NCBI RefSeq assembly: GCF_019130065.1
Contig: NZ_JAHSPG010000006.1
Coordinates: 186,001-250,000 of the forward strand
Source: Pinibacter aurantiacus
GTDB lineage: Bacteria; Bacteroidota; Bacteroidia; Chitinophagales; Chitinophagaceae
Direction of reading: 5' to 3'
Length of the DNA stretch: 64,000 nucleotides
Positions 18,266-27,542 of this stretch are shown here, in pieces. The translations under genes and the position numbers were made by a program. The notes under the pieces were generated by a model. The model ran no database searches. It was not told where the DNA came from and saw only the letters and a program-made list of their open reading frames with translations. Every line of letters starts with the position of its first letter. Position 1 is the stretch's first letter.

Positions 18266-20699
18266 AATCATCGTCGTCATCGTGCTTCATTTCGCTCGCC
18301 TTGATAAACGCCGCCCGGCTTGGACCGGGAGTTACAGCATGTTCACCTTTAATGCTTTTCCACAAAATGTCATTGAGTACAAGGTCAGGTATTTTATCTT
18401 CTTTGCTCCAATCAAGCTTTTCGCTCATTTCCGCTAATTTATTTTGCGCGGTGTTCTTGTCATTTAAATTAATGTTTGCATGCAAATGTGTGAATGGAGT
18501 AAGATCAGCTTCCGTTGTAAAGCAGCGAAACATAGGTGTTGCAGCGGCATCATACTGCGTCATTGGCGGCATGCCAAGGATCAGTTCAATAGTTCTTAGC
18601 ATACCGGTTGTTGAATACATCGTATGGTCAACAAAGTGTCTTTTTACCAGGCCGCCTGCAACATAAGCGGTGCTTCTGTGCGCATCCACATGATCTGGTC
18701 CGTTTTGTGCATCGTCTTCCAAAATAAATACAACGCTTTCTTTCCAGATAGGACTTTTGCTCAGGTGTTCGATGAACATGCCAACTGCAAGGTCATTGTC
18801 TGCAACGTGTGCAAATGGAGTTGCTTTACCTTTACGCAAACCTTCTGTGTGGTCATTTCCAAAACGCATGGTAGAAAGTTGTGGAACAGCGTTTGCCGCT
18901 ACAAGTGAATCAAAATCATGTTCCCATTGATAGTACCTCGTCGTATCACGAATACTCAGGTCCCATCCAGTGTAAGGAGCGATGTGTCCTTTCAATACAG
19001 GAATGTTTGGTTTGCCATCATCGGCAAATTCACCATAAGTTCTAAAGCTAACATTGTTGCGATGGCAGTGGTCCCAGATAAAACCTGCTTTGCCGTTCGC
19101 GATTTCTCTTTTGCCTTCTCCGCTATAAGTACCGCCACGACCGCCATAGCTCGTTGGCCATGTTTTTTCAAGGAAGTCAGTTGCGTACGCACCCATGCTC
19201 CAGTTGTGACCATCGGCGCTTACTTCTGCATCCACATAAAAGTTATCGAGCAGCACAAACTCATTTACCAGTTTGTGCAGGTTCGGTGTAACCTGTTCAC
19301 CAAATAAAACAAGACCTGGATCTCCATTGCCATTTTTTACATCACCCAATACCTGGTCGTAAGTGCGGTTTTCTTTTACTATATAGAAAACGTGCTTGAT
19401 AGGGGATGCGTCTCCAACCTTCATTGGCACAGGGTTTCCGGCCTCGCCCTGTGCATTCAGTTCTTTGTCTTTTGAGTAAGGAGTATTGGTGTAAACCTGT
19501 TGTGAGTAGGCGCTTAGTTGTTCCACGTTAGGTTCTTCTATAACACTCAATGTGCCTTTAAACAAACCGGCGATGTATTGAACAGGTACCGTTGTTTCAT
19601 TATCGCTCTTCTGATAGTTTACTGATTGTTTTTTGCCAACAGGATTAGGGCCATGCGGGTTTGCCATTGAGGATAGTCCTTTGCCGTTGGTTACATATAT
19701 CTTTTTGCCGACCACCTTCACATTAGTTGGATACCATCCAACAGGAATAAAACCTTTTGATTTGCTTTTTCCTGGAGTTGATACGTCGTAAACAGAAAGA
19801 CAGTTGTTGTCGGCGTTGGCGATGTACAAGGTCTTTTCATCTTCCGACAATGCAACTGCGTTACTTGTGGAACCGCTTGGTGCATTGGGATACAAGGCTG
19901 CATTCAGGGTTTCGATCACCTTCGCGTGTGCCACATCTATAACAGATACAGAGTTGTCGTTGGCGTTTGCAACATATAGATATTTCTCTTTTTTAGATAG
20001 ATAAATTTCATTTGGATTATCACCAACCGCAACTTCGCTCCTGATGTTTTTTGAAGCAACATCATAGTATAAAATCTTGTCGCCTCCCCAAAGACTTATG
20101 TACAAAGTCTTTTTATCGTCGCTTAGTAAACATGTGTAGGCCTCTGCCCCAAGATTGAATTTTTGTGTAACTTTTTTAGAAGCAAGATCAACAACATAGA
20201 GGCTATTGTCTTCTTTGGTTACAACATATAGAACATCCTTTTTGTCATCAACAGCGATACCCGCAGGCGAAATTTTATTGGGCCATTTTTCTCCGAGTGC
20301 TATTGAATCTTGTAGTATTAGTTTGCTGCCCTTTATGTCATATTGCATGATCCAGTTGTCGTTGCCACCAGATGCGTATAACGTTTTGTCATTGTCGGCG
20401 AAGGTTAGTCCATACCATGATTTTGGAATGGTAACGTCATCAAGGATTTTTTGTTTGGCAACATCGATCAATTGAATAGATTGTGTGCTTTGGCCGTTAT
20501 TGGCAACTGCAAGGAACTTTCTGTTTTTACTTACCGCAAGATTCAAAGGAAGATCGCCGAGTGTGATTGCATTGTTACCAGCGGGTGTGAGGTTCCAGCC
20601 ATTTGGTAATTTGATTTGTTTGTAAGCTGCGGGCCCTTCCGATTGTGCGAAAACAGCAGTTGCCGCGCACAAACTTGCTACCAATAGAGTACATCGCAT
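18264..20699 (-). CDS. YncE-like beta-propeller / phosphoesterase fusion
   Basis: An 811-residue secreted protein with signal peptide MRCTLLVASLCAATAVFAQ. Residues about 35-430 are YVTN/YncE-type propeller repeats (for example LYVVDLASKKVTQKFNLG and VANANDNSVSVIDVAHAKVIETL). From about 440 it is a phosphoesterase of the phospholipase C/alkaline phosphatase superfamily, opening VFYIVKENRTYDQVLGD, with the later metal-site-like segments VSADGHNWSMG and FILEDDAQNGPDHVDAHRS. The fusion is known in Bacteroidota as bifunctional YncE/alkaline-phosphatase-family protein; the substrate is unknown. The protein ends in an acidic HDDDDD tail, read from the sequence next to the repeat array. Confidence 0.87.
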
Positions 20700-20787
20700 A
20701 GAAGAAAAATTTTGGCAAAATTAAGATTCCTACAAAGGGGCGTATGTTACCAAAATATGAAGGATTAGAGTGGACGATAGTTTTTTC

Positions 20788-21085
20788 ACCACTAAGGCAC
20801 TAAGGACACTAAGTCTCACTAAGAGATTCTTTTAACCACAGAGTTCATGGAGATTTTTTTACAGAGAAACGGAGGGTGTACTTCGAAAGCATTGCGAATT
20901 ACGAGCATATTAAAGAAAAAGGGGGATTAAAAACCTCATTCTCTCTATTTTCTCAACACTAACTAATTTTTCCCAAGAGCTTCTCCTTTCCTCTGTGAAA
21001 AAAACGCCCTTCCTCCGTGGTTAAAATACGAGTCGCACCAAGAGTATGCCTTAGTGAAACTAAGTGCCCTTAGTGTCTTAGTGGT
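20788..21085. repeat. Nested long inverted repeat, CACTAAGG-word family (copy 1)
   Basis: It fills most of the 402-base gap (20700-21101) between two minus-strand genes. The outer arms, 20788-20823 and 21050-21085, are 36 bases each and pair with a few mismatches; they are built of ACTAAGG words. Inside lies a second pair (TTTTAACCACAGAG near 20831 with CTCCGTGGTTAAAA near 21013) and a third CTCTGTGAAAAAA-type pair. A second copy of the same composite element occurs at 59356-59550. It ends 16 bases from the stop codon of the SARP-like regulator gene. Confidence 0.85.
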
Positions 21086-21101
21086 CAATTTTGAGATGCC
21101 G

Positions 21102-23747
21102 TTAAGAAATCATCTTTGTATAGTTCGTCTCATAATCCTCTGCATAAATCTCTTTATACTTTGATGCGAATTTTTCGAAAGCCTCTTTGGCAAGCGTGTG
21201 ACGGCCAAGAGATACAAGGCTTTTGCATTTCAACTGCAATGCATTTTCATTCAATTCATCAAACGCAAAAATGGCGTTGCAAATATTGATCACTCTTTCC
21301 GCATTGTCTGGCAAAGAAAGGTATTGACAGTATTTCAACAATGCATCTATAGTAAGGCTCGATATTTCTGATTTAAAACTATCTGCCCATTGATAGGATG
21401 TTTGCGGCAGGAAAGGGCCCCGCTGCACAATTGCGATCAACTCGTTAAGGCTCTTGTTGTCAAGCGTACGTTCAGCAAACAACTGAAGGAAATGATCAAG
21501 GTCGATATACAACTTATCTCTGTCGAAAGTAAGTTTCCAGTTGCCAAACTCTTTCTGTAAAGTGCAATCCTCTATTTTTTCAAGAATACTTTTAAGCTTC
21601 GCAATATTTACCGATCTGTTATTGATGGCATCTTTGGTGTCTTTCGTTGACCACAAAGTTTCAATTAGTTTCTCCGGCGATACGCCTTTGTTGTATTTTA
21701 AGGAGTGGATGCACAACAATAAAAACAATTCCTTTAATAACGGAGTGAACAGTCTTGTGATGTTTTCTCCATTGCTCGCTGCTACCTCAAAATTGCCGAA
21801 GAGATAGATATGGACGCCGGCTCTGTTTTGTTGTTCGCTCGTGATATCCTCATATTCGTTGGTGATCACGGGAATGGCTGGCGGTGGGCCCGGAGCAATT
21901 GCAGCAGGATTTGTAGTGGCCGTTAGCGGTGCAGCAGCCATTTCTGCCGGTGTAGTTTTTTCCCCGGCAGCCTGGGTGGTTAACTTTCTTCTGAACAATC
22001 CGGTTTTATAAACAACAAACGCAATAGCCGCTAAAATGATCGCTGCCAGCGCAAAAACATATTTTTTCGAAGTATTTACAGGCGCTGCAACTTCAGGTGT
22101 TACAATGCCACTCGGCGGAAAATTGATGCTATATACTTTTACATCTGTTACGTTGGCGTCTTTGTCTGTAAACAAAGTCACGGCCAGCATTACTTTCGAA
22201 GCATCACAATAATATACATTGGCAGCAGATTTTACATCAACGAAGGTGAAAGGAAACGAGGAGCCGATCAATTCATACTCTGGTTTTTCCAGTGAACCTT
22301 TTATCAATTGCAATTGAGTGTTGCGCTGGTCCTTTGGATTGATGAGTGCATAATAATGTTTGCCATCTTTATCAATAACCATTGAATTGGAGAACACAAA
22401 AGGCTCGGCTGGTTCTTTGAGCGTGTATATTTTTTTGAAGGTAGATGTCTTTACATCATACATTGTCAGGTCGTAATAGAATTGCGGGTTGAGCAATTGA
22501 TCTCCGTCCTTGCTTCCATAGCCCCCGAGGATATATGCAGTATCGCCGTTTGGTGTGGTGCCAAGTGCACAAAGGTATCTTGGGTTAAAATGCTCACCGG
22601 CAGTTTTTACTGTATCCCATTTTTTCGTAGCGAGATGATAGCGCTGCACAAGGTTTTTGTATCTCAACTGACCGTAGCCTGCCATGAAATACAATGAACT
22701 GTCGGGGCGCGAAAAGAATTTGTTCACCTGCCAATAGGCGGTGAGGGGAGCTGCGTTAAAATTCTTTTCCCAATGTTGAGCCTGCGCATCGTATGCCGCA
22801 ATGTCGTGCTCATCAGGATAAAAATTGTACAGATGATTATTAAATGGATTAAAGATCGTTTGACTGCCCGGCAACAGGTCGTGTTTTGCTGAGAGTGGCA
22901 CAGCTGTCAACGCAGCAGTTTTTGCCGAGTATATATATATGGTGTCCTGCCCCGTGATATATACCAACTCATGCACCGGATCAAAGCCCGCACTCACCCA
23001 GCTTTTAATGGTGCGGTTGGTTCGCAGCTGCCAGTTTGAGTGTTTCGGTCTTAACCAATGCTCATTTTGTACTGTTGCTTTTTTCCCCGAAATGCTGTCC
23101 AGTGCCTGGTTGCCCGATGATTCATTTAGCGGCCAGAAAGCTTTTTCTTTTTCGTCCACATTCAAAGCGACATTTCTTAATCGCATCGGGATAACATCGG
23201 ACGATTTGAAGTAACTATGTGTAGTGGCGCCAAAATATAAATTGAAGCAATTTTCTTTAAAGGAAATGTTACTGCTTTGAACAAGTTTGTCATCGCAGTA
23301 CAACGAAATGGTTTGATGGGTAAGATCGAGTGATAAATGAAATTTTACCCACCTGTTCACTACATCGTTGTAAAGCATTGGTACACTTATATTGGTATAT
23401 GCATCTCCAAAAACGATAGTGAAACTTTTTTTGGCCTCGTCATACAACATGTCGAGGTTTTGTTTCTTGTCGTTTACAAGTCGGAAAGCATAGCCAAAAT
23501 TGTCCGTGATGCCCGGTGTAAAACTCAGTTCAAACGAAAGGTCAAGCTTTTGGGAAACGCAAAACGGTTTGTCGGGTGTAATATTTAAAGAGGTCCTTTT
23601 TTCGGGGTCGGCATCGCGACTCGCAAACTGAAGACCGTATTGAGCGAATGAAGTTGAAGAAAAAACGATCAGTATAAGCAATGACAGAACAGCTGGATAC
23701 GGGAAACTCCTTCTGATTAGATCGTTAATGGCAGGCCGGCTATTCAT
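21102..23747 (-). CDS. Membrane-spanning one-component regulator: LamG/kelch sensor, TM, SARP-like DNA-binding domain
   Basis: An 881-residue protein with an unusual layout. Residues about 15-36 are a signal or anchor segment. About 40-215 is a LamG-like jelly roll ending in FWPLNESSGNQALDSISGKKATV. About 235-545 holds kelch/galactose-oxidase-like repeats (YFMAGYGQLRYKNLVQRYHL, DTAYILGGYGSKDGDQLL). About 562-580 is a transmembrane helix (YVFALAAIILAAIAFVVY) followed by basic residues. After a Pro/Ala-rich linker, about 645-745 resembles the winged-helix domain of SARP/OmpR activators (YLFGNFEV, LKELFLLLCIHSL, SVNIAKLKSIL) and about 770-875 is a BTAD-like helical repeat. It is divergent from susC, 491 bp away, so it probably senses extracytoplasmic glycan and activates the locus. 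No kinase or receiver domain is present. Confidence 0.75.
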   Translation of the reverse strand: MNSRPAINDLIRRSFPYPAVLSLLILIVFSSTSFAQYGLQFASRDADPEKRTSLNITPDKPFCVSQKLDLSFELSFTPGITDNFGYAFRLVNDKKQNLDMLYDEAKKSFTIVFGDAYTNISVPMLYNDVVNRWVKFHLSLDLTHQTISLYCDDKLVQSSNISFKENCFNLYFGATTHSYFKSSDVIPMRLRNVALNVDEKEKAFWPLNESSGNQALDSISGKKATVQNEHWLRPKHSNWQLRTNRTIKSWVSAGFDPVHELVYITGQDTIYIYSAKTAALTAVPLSAKHDLLPGSQTIFNPFNNHLYNFYPDEHDIAAYDAQAQHWEKNFNAAPLTAYWQVNKFFSRPDSSLYFMAGYGQLRYKNLVQRYHLATKKWDTVKTAGEHFNPRYLCALGTTPNGDTAYILGGYGSKDGDQLLNPQFYYDLTMYDVKTSTFKKIYTLKEPAEPFVFSNSMVIDKDGKHYYALINPKDQRNTQLQLIKGSLEKPEYELIGSSFPFTFVDVKSAANVYYCDASKVMLAVTLFTDKDANVTDVKVYSINFPPSGIVTPEVAAPVNTSKKYVFALAAIILAAIAFVVYKTGLFRRKLTTQAAGEKTTPAEMAAAPLTATTNPAAIAPGPPPAIPVITNEYEDITSEQQNRAGVHIYLFGNFEVAASNGENITRLFTPLLKELFLLLCIHSLKYNKGVSPEKLIETLWSTKDTKDAINNRSVNIAKLKSILEKIEDCTLQKEFGNWKLTFDRDKLYIDLDHFLQLFAERTLDNKSLNELIAIVQRGPFLPQTSYQWADSFKSEISSLTIDALLKYCQYLSLPDNAERVINICNAIFAFDELNENALQLKCKSLVSLGRHTLAKEAFEKFASKYKEIYAEDYETNYTKMIS

Positions 23748-24238
23748 TTATAAAAATCTGATTTTCATTTTATTTTCAATGAAGCAACAAAACGCTGGAC
23801 TTACATTGATAATAATAACAGTTTACAATCTTCCTGTTCCATAAAAACAAATGAAAAAATGGTTACTGTTCGAAGGCAGTAATCTCCGTATTTAGTAAAG
23901 ACCCCGTCCGGAAGCGGAGAGGTGCAAATTCTTGCCAGTTACTTTATTAATTAGTGTAGAATGCAAGCGATCGTCTTCTTATACGAGTTCAAATTCTCAA
24001 AAGCCTTTGGTCAGGTGTTGCAATTTAGCATATTCAATGAAATTTTCTACCTCTTATCTTTAGTTTTTGACATGAAGCCTAAAAAATAATGAAGCATCCG
24101 TTTAAGTTTTTCCCCAAAACATCTTTTTTAAAACTTAATGAGCAAAATGAACGATCATTAATGTTTTATTAATGCAATATTAGATTGAGCATCATACTTT
24201 TAGCCCATTAGTTTTCTTCAATTCCAAAACTATCATTT
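23748..24238. promoter_or_regulatory. Divergent regulator-susC intergenic region
   Basis: This 491-base spacer separates the membrane regulator from susC. Near susC, at 24156-24174, is the palindrome CATTAA-TGTTTTA-TTAATG, whose core ATTAATGTTTTATTA recurs exactly upstream of the second GH2 gene at 45556-45570. A TACTTTTA sequence at 24195-24202 is one mismatch from the Bacteroidota -7 consensus TAnnTTTG, but no matching -33 box is clear. Around 23900-23940 a G/C-richer patch (GTCCGGAAGCGGAG) stands out from AT-rich surroundings and may be a structured leader of the minus-strand gene. The rest shows nothing recognisable. Confidence 0.45.
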
Positions 24239-27200
24239 ATGCGATTGCGACTAAAACTGCCATTCCTGATGGCCCTCTTGATTTTTTTAAACCTCCTTTC
24301 TTATGGTCAATCAGTACCAATAAAAGGTAAGATAATTGACGAGAAAAATGTTCCGCTGGCAAATGCGAGTATCCTGGTAAAGGGTAGCAGAGTGGGAGCA
24401 GCTTCTAAAGACGACGGATCTTTTCAGTTAAACATTAACCCCGTTGGCAAAACGACATTGGTTGTAACAATGACCGGTTACCTCTCCAAAGAAGTAGAAG
24501 TAGATGCAAAGACCGGTTATGTACAAATAACACTCACGGCAAGTGCCTCCACAATGGATGCCGTGGTGATCTCCGCCCTCGGACAAACGAGAAAGGCAAG
24601 ATCGGTTCCTTACTCAAGCCAGTCTGTTGATCCGAATAACATGACCGAGGCAAGGGATATCAACCTTGCCAACACACTTGCCGGTAAAGTGGCAGGTTTG
24701 CAGGTGACAGGTACCGGGCAGCCGGGCAGTTCATCCCGTTTGATATTACGTGGTGAAAATTCACTCACCGGAAGTAACCAGCCGATATGGGTGGTAGATG
24801 GTGTGATCATTTCCAACAAGACCGGAGAAAATGGCAACCTTGATTATGGTAATGCAGCGCAGGATCTTAACCCGGATGACATTGAATCCATGGAAGTATT
24901 GAAAGGGCCAAACGCCGCAGCGCTTTACGGATCGCAGGCCGCGAATGGCGCCATCCTCATTACCACTAAAAAAGGAAAGGTTGGTGACAAGAATTTTGGT
25001 GTTTCATTGAACCAAAACTATCTCACTTACACTGTGACCGAATGGCCCGACTACCAAAATGTGTACGGTGAAGGGACTAACGGAAGATTCGCTCAAGGTG
25101 GCGATAGAATCATCCCAGGCACAAATGCCGTGAACATGGGATCTATCAACACGCAAAGCTGGGGTATGCCAATGCTCGGCCAGCCTTATAATACTTATGA
25201 CGGTAAGCCGCATGGCTACTGGCCACAGACGAACAACGTGAAGGACTTCTATCAGTCACCTTATGTGAATACAACAAATATTGCTATCAACAAATCTGAT
25301 CAGGTGTCAACCTTCCGTTTGTCGTATGGCTTTACAAAAAGCAATGACGTGGTGGACAACATCAACCTGAAAACAAAGCACAACCTTTCGTTCTACGCTT
25401 CAAGAAAATTAAACTCAAAAGTGACTGCAGATGCGAAAGTGATGTACACCAATGATAAAACAAAGAACAGGATGACGAGAAACCTCACGCCGGGTAACCC
25501 TCTCGTGTTGTTTGTGTATCAGCCACGCAGCATCGACATGGCTAGTTTGTATCCTTATAAAGACGCGGATGGAAATGCGCTCATCTTCACAGGAAGCAAC
25601 GGTCAGCAATTATTGTCAGACACAGAAAACCCTTACTGGTCAATATACGAGAATGAAAACGAAGATGCGCACAACCGCATTATCGGAAGTACTTCTTTGA
25701 ACGTTGACATCTTTAGCTGGTTAAAGGCAAGAGCGTTGATTGCAGGCGATTTGAATTTTGGTGAATACTATATATATAATGAGCTGGGTGGAAAGAAAAC
25801 GCCTACAGGTAATTACACCAACAACATGAGCTCTGATCAAAACTGGAACTACGAGGGACAGTTGATCTACAACAAAAAAATCAACGCAGATTTTAATATC
25901 AATGGCGTAGTAGGGGTGAACTACACAAGCTTTAACGCACGTTCACGCACATCATCTGTTGGTTCTTTGCTCGTGCATGACATGCCTGCCATCAGCAACT
26001 CTAAAATTGCACCATCTGCATCTGAGTTCTGGGGAAGAAGAAAATCTGCATCCGTGTATGGCTCTGCCACACTGGGTTTCAGAGATTATTTGTTCCTTGA
26101 TGTTACAGGAAGAAATGAATGGTCATCAACGTTGCCTAAAGGAAAAAATGATTTCTTCTATCCTTCAGTAGGTGGTAGTTTCTTGTTCTCTCATTTTATC
26201 CGGAAAAATGATATCCTTTCTTCCGGTAAGTTAAGGGCCTCATGGGCAAAAGTAGGTGGAAGTCCAAACATGTACCAGTTGCTTGAGACATACAACCTCG
26301 GAGGTTTCTATGTAAGCAATCCATACCTCGTATATACAGATCAAAAGAAAAATCCTAATCTGAAACCGGAACAAACTGTTTCAAGAGAGTTGGGCGTTGA
26401 CCTTGCATTCTTCAACAACAGAATTACGTTGAATGCTACAGTGTACAAGTCAAACACCACCAACCAAATCCTTACTGTGAACACACCGAAAGAAACAGGT
26501 TTCAATACACGCGTACTCAATGCAGGTGAAATTCAAAACAAAGGGATCGAGTTAACATTGGGCGCAACACCTATCAGAACAAAAAAGTTCCAATGGAACA
26601 CGATGGTGAACTTTTCTAAAAATGACAACCTTGTTAAATCACTTGTGCCAGGTGTGAACAGTGTAAACCTTGGTCAGAACCTTGGTGTGACAGTATATGC
26701 AGAAGTAGGCAAGTCTTATGGAACCATGAGAGGTAATGCGCCATACAAAGTAGGCGACACAATCATTGTTGGTTCAAACGGACGTACGATTGCGGATCCT
26801 AACGTACTTGCAGGAAACTTCAGACCAAAATGGCTGGGTTCTTTCAGCAATAGTTTTAGATACGGAGCATTCGACGCATCTGTTATGGTAACTGTGAAAT
26901 ATGGTGGTAGCCTTTATTCTGCTACTTATGGAAGAGCGATGTTCCAGGGTACAACCGTACAAAGTTTAACAGGAAGAGATGAGTGGTTAATGAGCCAAAC
27001 TATTTTAGGTGAAAATGATAACGAAAGAAAAAATATCGGACAGACAGTTGGTTCTACAGTTACACGTTACGCAGATTCTGCACGCGTAAAAGGCTTGCGC
27101 TATCCGAACGCGTACATGGCAAAAGTGGATGCAAGAGGAAATCAAATGCTTGATAAAAACGGCAGACTTATTCCCGGAGATCCTTTGCCAGCATGGATCT

Positions 27201-27508
27201 ATCCTCAGTTGGTAAATGGTAATGACAAAGTAACGAACGACGTTCCATCACTTACATACGATGCAACTTCTATCAAAGTAAGTGAAGTGATTGTTGGTTA
27301 CACATTCCCTAAGAAGCTTGTTTCAAAAATTAAAATGCAGAATGCACGCATCGCATTCGTGGGAAGAAATCTGTGGCAGATCTACAAGAACACGCCACTC
27401 GGTATCGACCCTGAAGCTGCTGCAAACTCAGGCAATGCGCAAGGTATAGAAGCCGGTGGCTCATTCCCTTATGCATCATGGGGCTTCGATCTAAAATTAT
27501 CATTCTAA
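24239..27508 (+). CDS. susC: SusC-like TonB-dependent outer-membrane transporter
   Basis: Outer-membrane importer that, with its SusD partner, moves oligosaccharides into the periplasm using TonB energy. The 1089 residues comprise a signal peptide (ending LLSYGQS), a carboxypeptidase-regulatory-like domain (about 28-108), a plug (about 120-240, with VPYSSQSVD, ILRGENSLTGSNQPIWVVDGV and LKGPNAAALYGSQAANGAILITTKKG) and a large beta-barrel ending in an aromatic-terminated strand (GFDLKLSF). Length and motifs are typical of the SusC/RagA family. SusD follows 34 bases later. There is no N-terminal STN (FecR-signalling) domain, so control by an anti-sigma factor is not expected; the divergent membrane regulator is the likely controller. 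Confidence 0.96.
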   Translation: MRLRLKLPFLMALLIFLNLLSYGQSVPIKGKIIDEKNVPLANASILVKGSRVGAASKDDGSFQLNINPVGKTTLVVTMTGYLSKEVEVDAKTGYVQITLTASASTMDAVVISALGQTRKARSVPYSSQSVDPNNMTEARDINLANTLAGKVAGLQVTGTGQPGSSSRLILRGENSLTGSNQPIWVVDGVIISNKTGENGNLDYGNAAQDLNPDDIESMEVLKGPNAAALYGSQAANGAILITTKKGKVGDKNFGVSLNQNYLTYTVTEWPDYQNVYGEGTNGRFAQGGDRIIPGTNAVNMGSINTQSWGMPMLGQPYNTYDGKPHGYWPQTNNVKDFYQSPYVNTTNIAINKSDQVSTFRLSYGFTKSNDVVDNINLKTKHNLSFYASRKLNSKVTADAKVMYTNDKTKNRMTRNLTPGNPLVLFVYQPRSIDMASLYPYKDADGNALIFTGSNGQQLLSDTENPYWSIYENENEDAHNRIIGSTSLNVDIFSWLKARALIAGDLNFGEYYIYNELGGKKTPTGNYTNNMSSDQNWNYEGQLIYNKKINADFNINGVVGVNYTSFNARSRTSSVGSLLVHDMPAISNSKIAPSASEFWGRRKSASVYGSATLGFRDYLFLDVTGRNEWSSTLPKGKNDFFYPSVGGSFLFSHFIRKNDILSSGKLRASWAKVGGSPNMYQLLETYNLGGFYVSNPYLVYTDQKKNPNLKPEQTVSRELGVDLAFFNNRITLNATVYKSNTTNQILTVNTPKETGFNTRVLNAGEIQNKGIELTLGATPIRTKKFQWNTMVNFSKNDNLVKSLVPGVNSVNLGQNLGVTVYAEVGKSYGTMRGNAPYKVGDTIIVGSNGRTIADPNVLAGNFRPKWLGSFSNSFRYGAFDASVMVTVKYGGSLYSATYGRAMFQGTTVQSLTGRDEWLMSQTILGENDNERKNIGQTVGSTVTRYADSARVKGLRYPNAYMAKVDARGNQMLDKNGRLIPGDPLPAWIYPQLVNGNDKVTNDVPSLTYDATSIKVSEVIVGYTFPKKLVSKIKMQNARIAFVGRNLWQIYKNTPLGIDPEAAANSGNAQGIEAGGSFPYASWGFDLKLSF

Positions 27509-27542
27509 AAAAGTTTCAACTGGAGCACTAAAAAACACACAG

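Noticed and set aside
20700-21101. Insertion-sequence remnant
   Set aside because: Inverted repeats are present but there is no transposase fragment or target-site duplication; it fits a palindromic intergenic element better.
23880-23960. Possible tRNA or riboswitch in the G/C-richer patch upstream of susC
   Set aside because: No cloverleaf, T-loop or known riboswitch core could be drawn; kept only as an unexplained patch in the intergenic entry.
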